From positions 1 through 64,000 of the forward strand of contig NZ_JAAVLW010000005.1 in NCBI RefSeq assembly GCF_013114835.1: DNA of 64,000 bases, read 5' to 3'. A program made the translations under genes and the position numbers. The notes under the pieces are model-generated. The model worked only from the letters and a program-made list of their open reading frames with translations. It was not told the DNA's origin and did no database searches. Each line of letters starts with the position of its first letter. Within the stretch, counting starts at the first letter, position 1. Source of the DNA: Bradyrhizobium archetypum. Its GTDB lineage: Bacteria; Pseudomonadota; Alphaproteobacteria; Rhizobiales; Xanthobacteraceae. Below are positions 49,234-58,803 of the stretch, one piece after another.

Positions 49234-51132
49234 CTACAAGAACCCGATGGAAATCCACGGGAAGATCGCCACGATGATCAGACCGACCATCAGCGCCAGC
49301 AGGTAGCCCCAGATCGGCCGGATACCCTCGGCCGGATCGACGCGTCCGATGGCGCAGGCCGCATAATAGCCTACTCCGAACGGTGGCGCGAATAGCCCGA
49401 TACCCATCGCGAGAATTACGATCATCGCGTAGTGGACCTCATGGACGCCGACCGCCCGGGCGATCGGAAACAGCAGCGGTCCAAACAGCACGATCGCCGG
49501 GATGCCCTCGAGCACGCTGCCCAGGATCACAAAGGCCACGATGGAGACCGCGATGAACGTCGCCGATCCACCGGGCAGGCCGGTCATGGCGGCCGCCAGC
49601 GTCCGCGAAAAGCCGGACTGGGTAAGGCCCCAGGCCATGCCGGTGGCGCAGCCGATGATCAGCAAGATCGCGCCCGACAGGCACGCAGTCTCGACCAACA
49701 TTGGCATGATCCGCCGCCAGTCGAAATTGCGGTAGATCAAGAGGCCGTAAATCAAATAGCCGACGATGAACGCGTAAACGATGCCGATGGTGGACACCTC
49801 GGTCGCGGTCGCAATACCTTCCACCACGGCGTAACGGATCACGAACGGCAGCGCGATGGCGGGCAGGGCGATCGCGAAAGTCCGCGCGATCTCGGCAGCG
49901 CTTGCCCGCGTGACGTGCCGCAGATCCTCGTTCCGGTAGCGCCACCACACCAACGCCGACAACGTGAGCGCCAGCACCAGGCCGGGCAGCAGGCCGCCGG
50001 TGAACAGCGCCGCAATCGAGACGCCGGTGACTGAACCGATGGTGATCAGCACCAGACTTGGCGGAATGGTTTCGGTCTGCGCACCGGTTGCGGAGAGGAG
50101 GGCGACCAGATCGCCCGGCTTGGCGCGCCGCGCCTTCATTTCCGGAAACAGCACCGGCGCCACGGCCGCCATGTCGGCAGCCTTCGAGCCTGAGATGCCC
50201 GAGACCAGATACATCGCCCCGACCAGCACGTAATGCAGCCCGCCGCGGACGTGGCCCAAGAGGCTCGCCAGGAACGCCACCATGGCGCGCGCCATGCCGG
50301 TCATTTCGATCAGCAGACCGAGGAAGACGAAGAGGGGCACCGACAAGAGAATGAGATGGCTCATGCCCTCGTCCATCCGCCCGACCAGCACCATCAGCGG
50401 CGTGCCGGTCGTCAGCGCCAGATAGCCATAGGTCGCAAGTCCGAAGCCGAACGCGATCGGCACGCCGGCAAACACGCAGAAGCCGGCGACGCCGACAAAG
50501 AAGATGATCAGATTGAGATTGCCGAGCGGCTTGAGCGATCCCCTGAGCAGCCAGAATATTCCGATGACGAGTGCGACCGACAGGATTGCGCCCAGCACCG
50601 TGCGAGCGTTGCTGGCACGGACGAGCCGCAGGAAGGCAAACAGCGCCATCAGGCCAATGCCGACCGGTAGCGCCGCGGCACGCCAACTATTGAGGATCTG
50701 CAGCGCTGGCGTCGTGATGTAGCTTTCCTCGTAGGCGTATTCGTAAGCCGGCCAGGCGATCAGGATGAGAAACGCCAGCGCCGCTGCTGTCGCGACCAGA
50801 TCGAGATAGGCGCGCATGGCGGGCCGGGCGTTCGCGACCACCGCCGTCATCCGCATGTGCTCAGCGCGGCGGAACGCGACGGCAGCACCCAGCATGGCGA
50901 GCCACAGGAACAGGATCGAGGCCAGTTCGTCCGACCAGATCAGCGGCCGGTGCAGCGCGTAGCGCGCCACCACGCCGGCGAAGAGGATGACGATTTCGGC
51001 GACGACGAGCAGCGCCGCCGGGATCTCAACCAGCATTCCCACGGCGTGTTCGATGGACGCCAGCAACGAACGGCGGCGAGGGGACTTAGCCGCCTCACCG
51101 CCAATCAATTCACTGAGCTCGGCGTGAGCCAT
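49234..51132 (-). CDS. dctQM: fused DctQ-DctM TRAP transporter permease
   Basis: The 632-residue protein (start MAHAELS at 51132) joins a small four-helix DctQ subunit (about residues 30-190, with WSDELASILFLWLAMLG) to a large 12-helix DctM subunit (from about 205, with VPLFVFLGLLIEMTGMARAM, GSKAADMAAVAPVLFPEM). Fusions of this kind are known in TRAP systems. It needs the DctP receptor encoded 36 bases upstream. Substrate probably an organic acid. Confidence 0.93.
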   Translation of the reverse strand: MAHAELSELIGGEAAKSPRRRSLLASIEHAVGMLVEIPAALLVVAEIVILFAGVVARYALHRPLIWSDELASILFLWLAMLGAAVAFRRAEHMRMTAVVANARPAMRAYLDLVATAAALAFLILIAWPAYEYAYEESYITTPALQILNSWRAAALPVGIGLMALFAFLRLVRASNARTVLGAILSVALVIGIFWLLRGSLKPLGNLNLIIFFVGVAGFCVFAGVPIAFGFGLATYGYLALTTGTPLMVLVGRMDEGMSHLILLSVPLFVFLGLLIEMTGMARAMVAFLASLLGHVRGGLHYVLVGAMYLVSGISGSKAADMAAVAPVLFPEMKARRAKPGDLVALLSATGAQTETIPPSLVLITIGSVTGVSIAALFTGGLLPGLVLALTLSALVWWRYRNEDLRHVTRASAAEIARTFAIALPAIALPFVIRYAVVEGIATATEVSTIGIVYAFIVGYLIYGLLIYRNFDWRRIMPMLVETACLSGAILLIIGCATGMAWGLTQSGFSRTLAAAMTGLPGGSATFIAVSIVAFVILGSVLEGIPAIVLFGPLLFPIARAVGVHEVHYAMIVILAMGIGLFAPPFGVGYYAACAIGRVDPAEGIRPIWGYLLALMVGLIIVAIFPWISIGFL

Positions 51133-51168
51133 TGCGGCCCCCTGCACCCTTGTTTTGACGCGATGCAA

Positions 51169-52188
51169 TTACGACAGCTTGCCGACAGACTTTTCGAGCA
51201 GCTCCCAGGCCTGGTCGCCGTATTTACCTTTCCATTCCGCGTAGAAGCCGGCGGAGCGCAGCTTGTCACGGAACGGCGTCACGTTGGGCTGGTTGAAGAT
51301 GAGGCCTTTGCCGGCCAGTTCCTGCTGCAGCCCGGCATTCAGCTTGGCGACGTCCTCGCGCTCCTTGACGGCCGCTGTATTGATGTTCTTGGCCACGATC
51401 GTCCTGATATCCTCGGGCAGCTTTTCCCAGGCACGGCGGTTCGCCAGGAACCAGAAGCCGTCCCACATGTGGTTGGTCAGCGAACAGAACTTCTGCACTT
51501 CGTACAGCTTTGCCGTCGAGATGATCGCCAGCGGATTTTCCTGCCCCTCGACGATCTTGGTCTGCAGCGCGGAATAGACTTCGCTGAAATTGATCGAGGC
51601 GGGCGCTGCATCGAATGCCTTGAACATCGAGGTCCAGAGCGGCGAGACCGGCACGCGAATCTTGAAGCCCTTGAAATCTTCCGGGCCGTTGATCGGTTTG
51701 GTCGACGACGTGGTCTGGCGGAAGCCGTTGTCCCAGATCTTGTCCATCACCACCAGATTCGCCTTGGCGATCTCGGCGCGGACATGGGCGCCCAGGCCGC
51801 CGTCCATGGCTTTCCAGACCGTGTCGTAATCCGGGAACGCAAAGCCGATGCCGCTGATCGACGCCGCCGGCACCAGCGTCGCCAGAATCAACCCCGACAA
51901 CGTGAAGAATTCGACGCCGCCCGAGCGAATTTGGCTCAGCATGTCCGTATCGGAACCGAGCTGGTTATTCGGAAAAATCTGCAGATCGAACCGGCCGTTG
52001 GTCTCGGCCTTGATCGCCGCCGCCATTTCCTTGGCGCGGGCATTCATGGGATGTCCGTCCGGGAGATTATTGGCGTATTTGTAGGTAAATTCGGCGGTCT
52101 GGGCCCGGGCCACCAATGGCGCGCCGATGCCGCCCAAAACCGCTGACGCAGCGGATGCCTTGAGAAGCGTGCGTCGTGAAAAACTCAT
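51169..52188 (-). CDS. dctP: TRAP transporter solute-binding protein (DctP)
   Basis: The 339-residue protein has a Tat signal (MSFSRRTLLKASAASAVLGG, S-R-R-T-L-L-K) and the DctP fold with the carboxylate-binding Arg in FKIRVP and QTKIVEGQENPLAII. It is a periplasmic receptor for organic acids. It is the first gene of the minus-strand transporter cluster, divergent from the M24 peptidase gene. Confidence 0.93.
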   Translation of the reverse strand: MSFSRRTLLKASAASAVLGGIGAPLVARAQTAEFTYKYANNLPDGHPMNARAKEMAAAIKAETNGRFDLQIFPNNQLGSDTDMLSQIRSGGVEFFTLSGLILATLVPAASISGIGFAFPDYDTVWKAMDGGLGAHVRAEIAKANLVVMDKIWDNGFRQTTSSTKPINGPEDFKGFKIRVPVSPLWTSMFKAFDAAPASINFSEVYSALQTKIVEGQENPLAIISTAKLYEVQKFCSLTNHMWDGFWFLANRRAWEKLPEDIRTIVAKNINTAAVKEREDVAKLNAGLQQELAGKGLIFNQPNVTPFRDKLRSAGFYAEWKGKYGDQAWELLEKSVGKLS

Positions 52189-52635
52189 TCCAGTTCTCCC
52201 TTGAGAGTTATTGTTCTTGAGATCCGAGCTTCGGACCTGCTGGCCGCGGGATCGTCAGCGGTCACCGCCGCTCGCGCGCTTATTGCAGCGTCAGCAAGCA
52301 TCGGCAAGTGTCGGCAACAGGAACGTTCGAAATGGCAGCGAAGCCGGATCGTCCATGGCAGCCAATTCCGGTCGCGTCGACGCCAAAGCTCACGGGAATT
52401 GCCAGCATATCCACCTAAATATCTGATCTAATTGTAGATATAAATATTCCATAATATACCTTATGCGAATTCTTGATATTTCGGCTGATGCGACCGGGGT
52501 ACGGCAATCGCGCATTGGAGCTCGCCCATTTCGTCGCTGGTGCGCACTCCTGCTTCCGCCCACGATGCAAGTCTCCAAGCGAAACACAAAGCCCCGAGGC
52601 CGGTTAGTTAAGGACCGCCGCGACGGAGGTTCATC
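52189..52635. other. divergent promoter region of the transporter cluster and peptidase
   Basis: About 450 bases without a gene. It contains an AT-rich stretch near 52415-52480, unlike the surrounding high-GC DNA, with an inverted repeat listed separately. Promoters for both directions are expected here. Confidence 0.5.
52419..52441. promoter_or_regulatory. inverted repeat, likely operator
   Basis: ATATCT at 52419-52424 and AGATAT at 52436-52441 are perfect arms around GATCTAATTGT, in the AT-rich centre of the divergent region. Site size and spacing fit a GntR-type regulator, but no regulator gene is adjacent. Confidence 0.4.
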
Positions 52636-53838
52636 ATGCAGGAACGCGTCAGTCATCCGACCGAGTCTCGCATCATTCCATTCGACACAGCCAAGCTCGA
52701 TTCGCTCATGGACGCGGCGGGTCTCGATGTCCTGGTCGCGACCTCCAAGCACAATGTCCAGTATCTGCTCGGTGCGGAGCGCGCGATCTTCTTCGATTAC
52801 ATGGACGCGCTCGGCGTCAGCCGCTATTTGCCCGTGGTGGTCTATCCGAAGGGCGCGCCTGACAAGGCGGCCTATATCGGGCACCGGCTGGAAACGCATC
52901 AGAGGGCCGTCGCACCATTGTGGGTGCCACAGGTGCGTACCGAGGGAAACGGTTCGGTGGATGCCGTTTCGCTGGCAGCAGGCTTGATCAAGGCCGCGGG
53001 CGTGCCGAGGAAGCGGATCGGCATCGAGATGCCATTCCTGCCGATGGACGCTGGCAGGGCCCTTTCGGACGCCCTACCCGACAGCGAGATCAAGGATGCG
53101 CTGCTTGTGCTTGAACGCCTGCGCGCCGTGAAGGCGCCGGCTGAATTGGCCAAGCTGAAGAAGGCCTCGGAACTGGTTATCGAATCGATGGACGAGGTGA
53201 TCGCAAAGCATGGCTCGGGCACGACGAAGCAGCAGCTTTTCGACGCGCTGAGGGTCGCGGAGGTCAAGTGCGGATTGACCTTCGAGTATTGCCTGCTGGC
53301 TTGCGGCGCCAGCCATAACCGGGCGCCTTCCGCTGAGCGTTGGCAGAGCGGCGACGTGCTGTCGCTGGATTCCGGCGGCAATTATCACGGCTATATTGGC
53401 GACCTGGCGCGGATGGCGGTGCTGGGCGAGCCGGATAGCGAGCTCAAGGATCTGCTGGCCGAAATCGAAGCCATCCAGCGGGGCGCCTTTGCCGCAGTTC
53501 GGCCGGGTGCGATGGGCGGCGAAATCTATGCGGCGGCGGACAACCTGCTCGCGCAGTCGAGCCAACGCGACTGCACCGAATTTCTCGCGCACGGCATGGG
53601 GCTGGTCAGCCACGAGGCCCCTCGCCTGACGGCCAAGGGCCCCATTCCCTACGATGATCCGGACGCGCGCCGGCCATTGGAGCCTGGCATGGTGGTCTCG
53701 ATCGAAACGACGATGAAACATCCGACGCGCGGTTTCATCAAACTGGAGGACACGGTTGCCGTGACAGCAACAGGCTACGAGATATTCGGCGAAGGCAGCC
53801 GCGGCTGGAACATCGGCGGCAGTGCACTGGCGCGGTGA
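52636..53838 (+). CDS. Xaa-Pro peptidase family (M24) protein
   Basis: The 400-residue protein has a creatinase-like N-terminal domain and a pita-bread catalytic domain. Metal ligands are visible as D in LSLDSGGNYHG (near 244), D in YIGDLAR (near 255), His in LAHGMG (near 318), Glu in SIETTM (near 356) and Glu in KLEDTV (near 370). It is divergent from the TRAP/acyl-CoA synthetase cluster, so it may cleave an amino-acid conjugate or be a creatinase-like hydrolase rather than a proline peptidase. Confidence 0.9.
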   Translation: MQERVSHPTESRIIPFDTAKLDSLMDAAGLDVLVATSKHNVQYLLGAERAIFFDYMDALGVSRYLPVVVYPKGAPDKAAYIGHRLETHQRAVAPLWVPQVRTEGNGSVDAVSLAAGLIKAAGVPRKRIGIEMPFLPMDAGRALSDALPDSEIKDALLVLERLRAVKAPAELAKLKKASELVIESMDEVIAKHGSGTTKQQLFDALRVAEVKCGLTFEYCLLACGASHNRAPSAERWQSGDVLSLDSGGNYHGYIGDLARMAVLGEPDSELKDLLAEIEAIQRGAFAAVRPGAMGGEIYAAADNLLAQSSQRDCTEFLAHGMGLVSHEAPRLTAKGPIPYDDPDARRPLEPGMVVSIETTMKHPTRGFIKLEDTVAVTATGYEIFGEGSRGWNIGGSALAR

Positions 53839-54000
53839 GATTGTTCGTTGGGATTTTGAAGTCAAAAAAGGCCCAGCTTCACGCCAACTCTGTGGACCGC
53901 CGCTTGGCGGCGGCGAGTCTATTGACCGAAGACCATGTGACTTGAAGGTTGCGACGACCGTCGCGCGATGCACGGTCGTGCGCGAACGTTGGCCTGCGCC

Positions 54001-54378
54001 TCAGCCCTTTTCGACGTCTCCGCCTGCGTCCAACCAGCCTTTGAAGCCGCCGAGATTGCGTACGTTGCTGTAACCCATATCCTTCAGCGTCTTTCCCACC
54101 AGCGCGGAACGCCCGCCGGATGCGCAGTAAGCAATAACCGTCTTGGTCCGGTCGAAGGCCTTATCATGCATTGCTGAGGCAGGATCCGCCTTGAACTCCA
54201 CGAGGCCGCGCGGTATGGCGATGGCACCCGGAACTTTTCCAGAGGCGGTAACTTCCGCTGGCTCCCGAACATCGAGGAAAAGCACATCGGCCCTTCCCAG
54301 CAATCCCTTAGCTTCGTCGGGACTGATACGCGGGACTTCGGCATCGGCTTCGGCGAGCATCGCTTGTACGGTTTTCAT
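54001..54378 (-). CDS. rhodanese-like sulfurtransferase
   Basis: The 125-residue protein (start MKTVQAMLAE with GGAGAAGG upstream) is one rhodanese domain: VLFLDVREPAEV, HIPGA-like KVPGAIAIPRG, and active-site Cys85 in IAYCASGGRSALVG. It carries sulfur as a persulfide in the cytoplasm. Single gene between the M24 peptidase and enoyl-CoA hydratase genes. Confidence 0.93.
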   Translation of the reverse strand: MKTVQAMLAEADAEVPRISPDEAKGLLGRADVLFLDVREPAEVTASGKVPGAIAIPRGLVEFKADPASAMHDKAFDRTKTVIAYCASGGRSALVGKTLKDMGYSNVRNLGGFKGWLDAGGDVEKG

Positions 54379-54573
54379 TGGGCCTTCTCCATATCTGGGC
54401 TCACCAGCAACGGCGGGTATTCTAATCCAAGCTCCCGCGAGGCACGCAATTCTCGCAGGTTGCAAGGGGCCAATTTGATTTCGGTCATGCAATTGGAGGA
54501 TGCTGCGCTATATTTTTGGGTGTGGCAATCCCACTGGTTGTCGCGACAAAATGGCCAGCGCGGCCGTACTGCG

Positions 54574-55380
54574 TTATTTCCCTCTGAACTTCGGCGTGCG
54601 GCGCTCCAGAAACGCAGCGACGCCTTCCTTGTGATCTTCGGTCATGCTTGCCAGCGCGAACTGGTCAAGGTCCATGTGGCTGGCGAGATCGTCGAGCGCA
54701 TGCGCGAGGCGATTGACAGTCAGCTTGGTCATGGCGACCGACAGCGGCGGCTGCGCAGCAACCTTGGCGGCGAGCGCCATCGCGGCATCGAAGGCCTTGC
54801 CGGGATCAGCGACCTCTTCGACCAGCCGCCATTCGTAAGCCTCGGCGGCCGAGATGCGCTGGTCGGCCAGGATCACGGCCTGCTTGGTGCGGGCCGCTCC
54901 CATCAAGTGCAGCATGCGCGGCACGCTCTGCCAGCTCATGTTCATACCGAGCCCGATTTCGGGCACGCGCATGTGCGCGTCGCGGGCCATGACCCGGAAA
55001 TCCAGAGCGACCGCCAGCGCCACGCCGCCGCCGACACAGAAGCCCTCGATGGCGCCGATGGTGATCTGCTCCATGTCCTGCCAGGCCCGCGTCAGCCTCG
55101 GTCCAAGCTTCAAGTGCCGCCGTAGCGCGCCGAGATCCATGGTTCGCCGCGAGCGGCCTTCCGGGTCCTTCAGGTCGAAGCCGGCGCTGAACGACCTGGT
55201 GCCGCCGGTCAGCACCACGACCGAGGTCTCGCCGTCATCCTCAAAACTGCGCGCGGCATCCGTAAGCTGACGCATCGCCTCCGGTGACAGCGCATTGATG
55301 CCGTCGCCGCGCTCAAAACGCACAACGGCGATACGGCCATCCGGTCCCAGCCCTCTTTCGATCTTCACGAAGTCGGCCAT
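54574..55380 (-). CDS. enoyl-CoA hydratase/isomerase family protein
   Basis: The 268-residue crotonase-fold protein has the first oxyanion region in RSFSAGFDLKDP and the second in GAIEGFCVGGGVALAVALDF, with RISAAEAYEWRLVEEVADP (C-terminal half). It hydrates or isomerises acyl-CoA thioesters. It ends far from the next gene and probably has its own promoter. Confidence 0.92.
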   Translation of the reverse strand: MADFVKIERGLGPDGRIAVVRFERGDGINALSPEAMRQLTDAARSFEDDGETSVVVLTGGTRSFSAGFDLKDPEGRSRRTMDLGALRRHLKLGPRLTRAWQDMEQITIGAIEGFCVGGGVALAVALDFRVMARDAHMRVPEIGLGMNMSWQSVPRMLHLMGAARTKQAVILADQRISAAEAYEWRLVEEVADPGKAFDAAMALAAKVAAQPPLSVAMTKLTVNRLAHALDDLASHMDLDQFALASMTEDHKEGVAAFLERRTPKFRGK

Positions 55381-55449
55381 GCATCGCCTCCCTGCTCGTT
55401 ATTTCCAGAAATCTTAACGCACAAGGAGCCGGTTGGGAGCAGCGCCGCC

Positions 55450-56210
55450 TTACAGGTGGCCCGTGCGATGGTGCTCCGGCTTGGCTCCTGGGGCCGGGAA
55501 ACGGATCGTGGTGCCGAGCGTGATCCAGTTGGCGTTCTCGCCCGAGATGTTGCGCCCATAGATCAGATCCACCGAGAAAATCTCGTTCGGCCGGTAGCGC
55601 ACGCCGGTCTGAAACCGCGGTTGGATCACACCTGGCGTATCCGATTGTCCAGCTTGGCCAAAGGCTTCGATGGTCCACTGCAAGGTCTTCGTGAACTTCC
55701 AGTCGAAGCCGATCCCGTAAGTCAGGTAATGGCGATCGACACTGCGATCCCACAGCCAACCGCCGTTGAAATTGAGGCGCATGTTTTCGGTGAGCCGGAA
55801 CGTCGCCGGAACCACCGCAAAGGCGGTGAGGTTCTCGCCTGTCAGGACATCGAAGGAGCCGCCGGCATAAAAGGAAAGCCAAGCCTTCCAATGCCGGTGG
55901 GAGCAATGTTCATCTTGGCCTTCGGCTGGATCGCGGTGCTCCATTCGCCGTCGCTGCGCGCACGGTTGGTGAGCATGCTCAGTTCGACGGGCTTGAATGG
56001 GTTGACGACACAGGACGGGTTGGCAACCGCCGAAAAGTCGGCGTTGGACGCTGCCGACAGCCAGCTCTCGATCTTGCATGATCCGACGTCGGAAATGTCG
56101 GCGGCGTCGACCGCATAGGCGCCGTTGGCCGCCTGCGCTTCTCCGGCCGGAAGCCAGGCCAATATGCCCGCCGCAACGGCCGCTCCGATGTACCCTGCCC
56201 TGATCCCCAT
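55450..56210 (-). pseudogene. frameshifted outer-membrane-beta-barrel-like gene
   Basis: From ATG 56210 the frame encodes a signal peptide (GYIGAAVAAGILAWLPAGEA) and ADISDVGSCKIESWLSAAS, then leaves frame near 55885. The neighbouring frame continues WLSFYAGGSFDVLTGENLTA, FRLTENMRLNFNGGWLWDRS and YRPNEIFSVDLIYGRNISGE to the stop at 55450, an alternating-strand pattern of an outer-membrane barrel. A single-base change near 55885 (GGAAGGCTTGGC) joins the two. It is divergent from the nitrile hydratase operon. Confidence 0.72.
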
Positions 56211-56272
56211 CGGCGAATGCTAGCAGAGTCCCTGCCTCGACATAGCCCGGATTTTGCGCCTATCCTGACGGC

Positions 56273-56920
56273 ATGAGCGACCATGATCATAACCGCCACG
56301 GCCATCATCACCACCATGGCCACGATCATTCCGAGCTGTCGGAGACCGAACTGCGCGTGCGCGCGCTGGAATCGATCCTGACCGAGAAAGGCTATGTCGA
56401 TCCCGCCGCACTCGACGTCCTGATCGACCTCTATGAAAAGAAAATCGGTCCGCGCAACGGCGTGCGCGTGGTCGCCAAGGCGTGGAGCGATCCGGCCTAT
56501 CGCGAGCGCCTGATCAAGAATGCGACGGCCGCGATCGCTGAGCTCGACTATTCCGGCCGCCAGGGCGAGCACATGGTGGTTGTGGAGAATACGCCCGAGC
56601 AGCACAATATGGTCGTGTGCACGCTGTGCTCCTGTTATCCGCATCCCGTGCTCGGCCTGCCGCCGGTCTGGTACAAATCCGCGCCCTATCGCTCACGCGC
56701 CGTCGCCGATCCGCGCGGCGTATTGAAGGACTTTGGCGTAACGCTGCCGGAGACCACCAAAATCCGGGTTTGGGATTCCACCGCGGAAGTCCGTTACCTC
56801 GTGCTGCCGATGCGCCCTGAGGGCACCGAAGGCTGGAGCGAAGAACAGCTCGCCGAGCTCGTCACCCGCGACAGCATGATCGGCACAGGCCTGCCGAAAC
56901 AACCGAGCGAGATTGCGTGA
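56273..56920 (+). CDS. nthA: cobalt-type nitrile hydratase alpha subunit
   Basis: The 215-residue protein has the metal centre VCTLCSC at 115-121 (ligands Cys116, Cys119, Cys121 with Thr in the second place), which marks the cobalt type rather than the iron type. Hydrates nitriles to amides with the beta subunit. The first 19 residues contain ten histidines (HHHHH at 11-15), an unusual metal-binding tail. It overlaps the beta gene by one base. Confidence 0.95.
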   Translation: MSDHDHNRHGHHHHHGHDHSELSETELRVRALESILTEKGYVDPAALDVLIDLYEKKIGPRNGVRVVAKAWSDPAYRERLIKNATAAIAELDYSGRQGEHMVVVENTPEQHNMVVCTLCSCYPHPVLGLPPVWYKSAPYRSRAVADPRGVLKDFGVTLPETTKIRVWDSTAEVRYLVLPMRPEGTEGWSEEQLAELVTRDSMIGTGLPKQPSEIA

Positions 56921-57582
56921 TGGATGGCGCGCATGACATGGGCGGCGTCAAGGGCTTTGGTCCCGTCGTGCCTGAGCCGAATGAGCCGGTGTTTCACGAC
57001 GAATGGGAGCGCCGTGCCTTTGCGCTGACGGTCGCGATGGCACGCCCGGGCGGTTGGAACATCGATATGTCGCGGTTTGCGCGCGAGAACCGGCCACCCG
57101 AGGACTACCTTAGCAAGAGCTATTTCGAGCTTTGGCTGGCCGGGCTGGAAACGCTGATGATCGAGCGCGGGCTGGTGACGCGCGAGGAGATCGAGGCCGG
57201 CAAGGTGCTCTCCCCTCCCAAGCCCGGCGTCAAGCCGATCGCGCCGAATGAGGTCACGCCGGCGATCCGGCGCGGTGGCCCGACCGAACGTGAGCCGAAA
57301 GCGCCCGCGCTGTTTGCGATCGGCGAGACCGTGCGGATGAAGAACATCCATCCGGTGACGCATACGCGGCTGCCGCAATATGTCCGCGGCCATCTCGGCA
57401 CCGTCGAACTCAATCACGGCTGCCACGTCTTCCCGGACACCAACTCGCTCGGCAACGGCGAAGACCCCCAATGGCTCTACACCGTGCGTTTCGACGGGCC
57501 GGAATTATGGGGCAAGGATAGCGACCCGACGCTCAGCGTCTCCGTCGATGCCTGGGAATCCTATCTGGAGCGCGTACGATGA
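56920..57582 (+). CDS. nthB: nitrile hydratase beta subunit
   Basis: Start at ATG 56920 ([16 protein letters not shown]), the usual opening for this subunit; the GTG at 56917 is upstream in frame. The C-terminal SH3-like domain has VRMKNIHPVTHTRLPQYVRG and GHLGTVELNHGCHVFPDTNS. It forms the substrate pocket with the alpha subunit. The stop overlaps the activator gene (ATGA). Confidence 0.95.
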   Translation: MDGAHDMGGVKGFGPVVPEPNEPVFHDEWERRAFALTVAMARPGGWNIDMSRFARENRPPEDYLSKSYFELWLAGLETLMIERGLVTREEIEAGKVLSPPKPGVKPIAPNEVTPAIRRGGPTEREPKAPALFAIGETVRMKNIHPVTHTRLPQYVRGHLGTVELNHGCHVFPDTNSLGNGEDPQWLYTVRFDGPELWGKDSDPTLSVSVDAWESYLERVR

Positions 57583-57965
57583 ATCTGACGCCGCAACAGG
57601 CGATGCGCGCGACTGTCGCCGTCCCCGGCGTGCCGCGCGACGAGGACGGTCCGGTGTTTCGCGAGCCGTGGGAGGCGCGCGCCTTCGCCATGGCGCTGGC
57701 GCTGCACGAGGCCGGTGTCTTCACCTGGAAGGAATGGGCCGAGACGCTGGGCGCGCAAATCAAGCGCGCGCAGGCCGATGGCGATCCTGATACGGGCGAA
57801 ACCTACTATCAGCACTGGCTCGCAACGCTGGAAACGCTGGTCGCCGCCAAGGGCGTCGCAACATCGGATCTCCTGCATCGCTACCGCGATGCCTGGGATC
57901 ATGCGGCCGAACGCACGCCGCACGGCGCGCCGATCGAGTTGACGCCAAGGGATTTTGGCCGCTAA
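57579..57965 (+). CDS. nitrile hydratase accessory / activator protein
   Basis: The 128-residue protein resembles the N-terminal half of the beta subunit ([46 protein letters not shown]), the pattern of cobalt NHase activators that help insert the metal. It overlaps the beta gene by four bases and ends four bases into the convergent queC stop. Confidence 0.9.
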   Translation: MNLTPQQAMRATVAVPGVPRDEDGPVFREPWEARAFAMALALHEAGVFTWKEWAETLGAQIKRAQADGDPDTGETYYQHWLATLETLVAAKGVATSDLLHRYRDAWDHAAERTPHGAPIELTPRDFGR

Positions 57966-58675
57966 TCCAGCGCCGCATATTCCCGCCAGCCCTTTGCCCG
58001 CAACGTGCAGGCTGGACATTCGCCGCAGCCATAGCCCCAATCGTGCTGCGCACCGCGCTCGCCGAGATAACAGGTATGGGAATGCTCGCGGATCAGGTCG
58101 ACCAGCCCTGTCCCGCCGAGCTGATGCGCGAGCTTCCAGGTGGATGCCTTGTCGAGCCACATCAGCGGCGTATGCAGCTCAAAGCTCTTCGCCATGCCGA
58201 GATTGAGCGCGGACTGCAGCGCCTTGATGGTCTCGTCGCGGCAATCCGGATAGCCGGAGTAGTCGGTCTCGCACATGCCGCCGACGATGTGGCGGATGCC
58301 GCGCCGGTACGCCAGCGCCGCCGCGAAGGTGAGAAACACCAGGTTGCGGCCCGGCACGAATGTATTGGGCAAGCCGTCCTCGCCCATCGCAATGGCGACG
58401 TCGCGCGTCAGGGCGGTTTCGGAAATTTCGGCCAATGTCGGGATTTCCAGCGTGTGGCTGTCGCCGAGTTTTGCCGTCCAATCCGGCCGCAGGGATTTCA
58501 TGCCGGACAGCAGACGATCGCGACATTCAAGCTCGACCGCATGGCGCTGGCCGTAGCTGAAACCAAGCATTTCGACACGGGCAAAACGTTGCAAGGCCCA
58601 GGCCAGGCAGGTGGTGGAATCCTGCCCGCCGGAGAACAGCACCAGCGCGGTTTCGGACGAGGATTGGTCGCTCAT
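57962..58675 (-). CDS. queC: 7-cyano-7-deazaguanine synthase
   Basis: The 237-residue protein (start [13 protein letters not shown]) has the PP-loop SGGQDS at 15-20 and the four-cysteine zinc motif near the end ([20 protein letters not shown] plus AC). It makes preQ0 for queuosine-tRNA. The longer frame to 58828 overlaps the mazG start and is not used. Confidence 0.95.
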   Translation of the reverse strand: MSDQSSSETALVLFSGGQDSTTCLAWALQRFARVEMLGFSYGQRHAVELECRDRLLSGMKSLRPDWTAKLGDSHTLEIPTLAEISETALTRDVAIAMGEDGLPNTFVPGRNLVFLTFAAALAYRRGIRHIVGGMCETDYSGYPDCRDETIKALQSALNLGMAKSFELHTPLMWLDKASTWKLAHQLGGTGLVDLIREHSHTCYLGERGAQHDWGYGCGECPACTLRAKGWREYAALD

Positions 58676-58803
58676 AAGGGGCCAATAGCATTCCCGCGCC
58701 TCGACGCCAATCGGTGGAAATTGCTCGAAATCAGCGTGTTCCACTGGGATCGGCGCGCCGCTTGCGGCATAAAGCGCCTGTCCTCCCCTGCGACGGAAAC
58801 GCC

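Noticed and set aside
49432..50686. Long open frames on both strands inside the TRAP permease gene
   Set aside because: They are antisense or shifted shadows of a high-GC gene; the composition (Arg, Gly, His-rich) lacks protein character and no ribosome-binding sites precede them.
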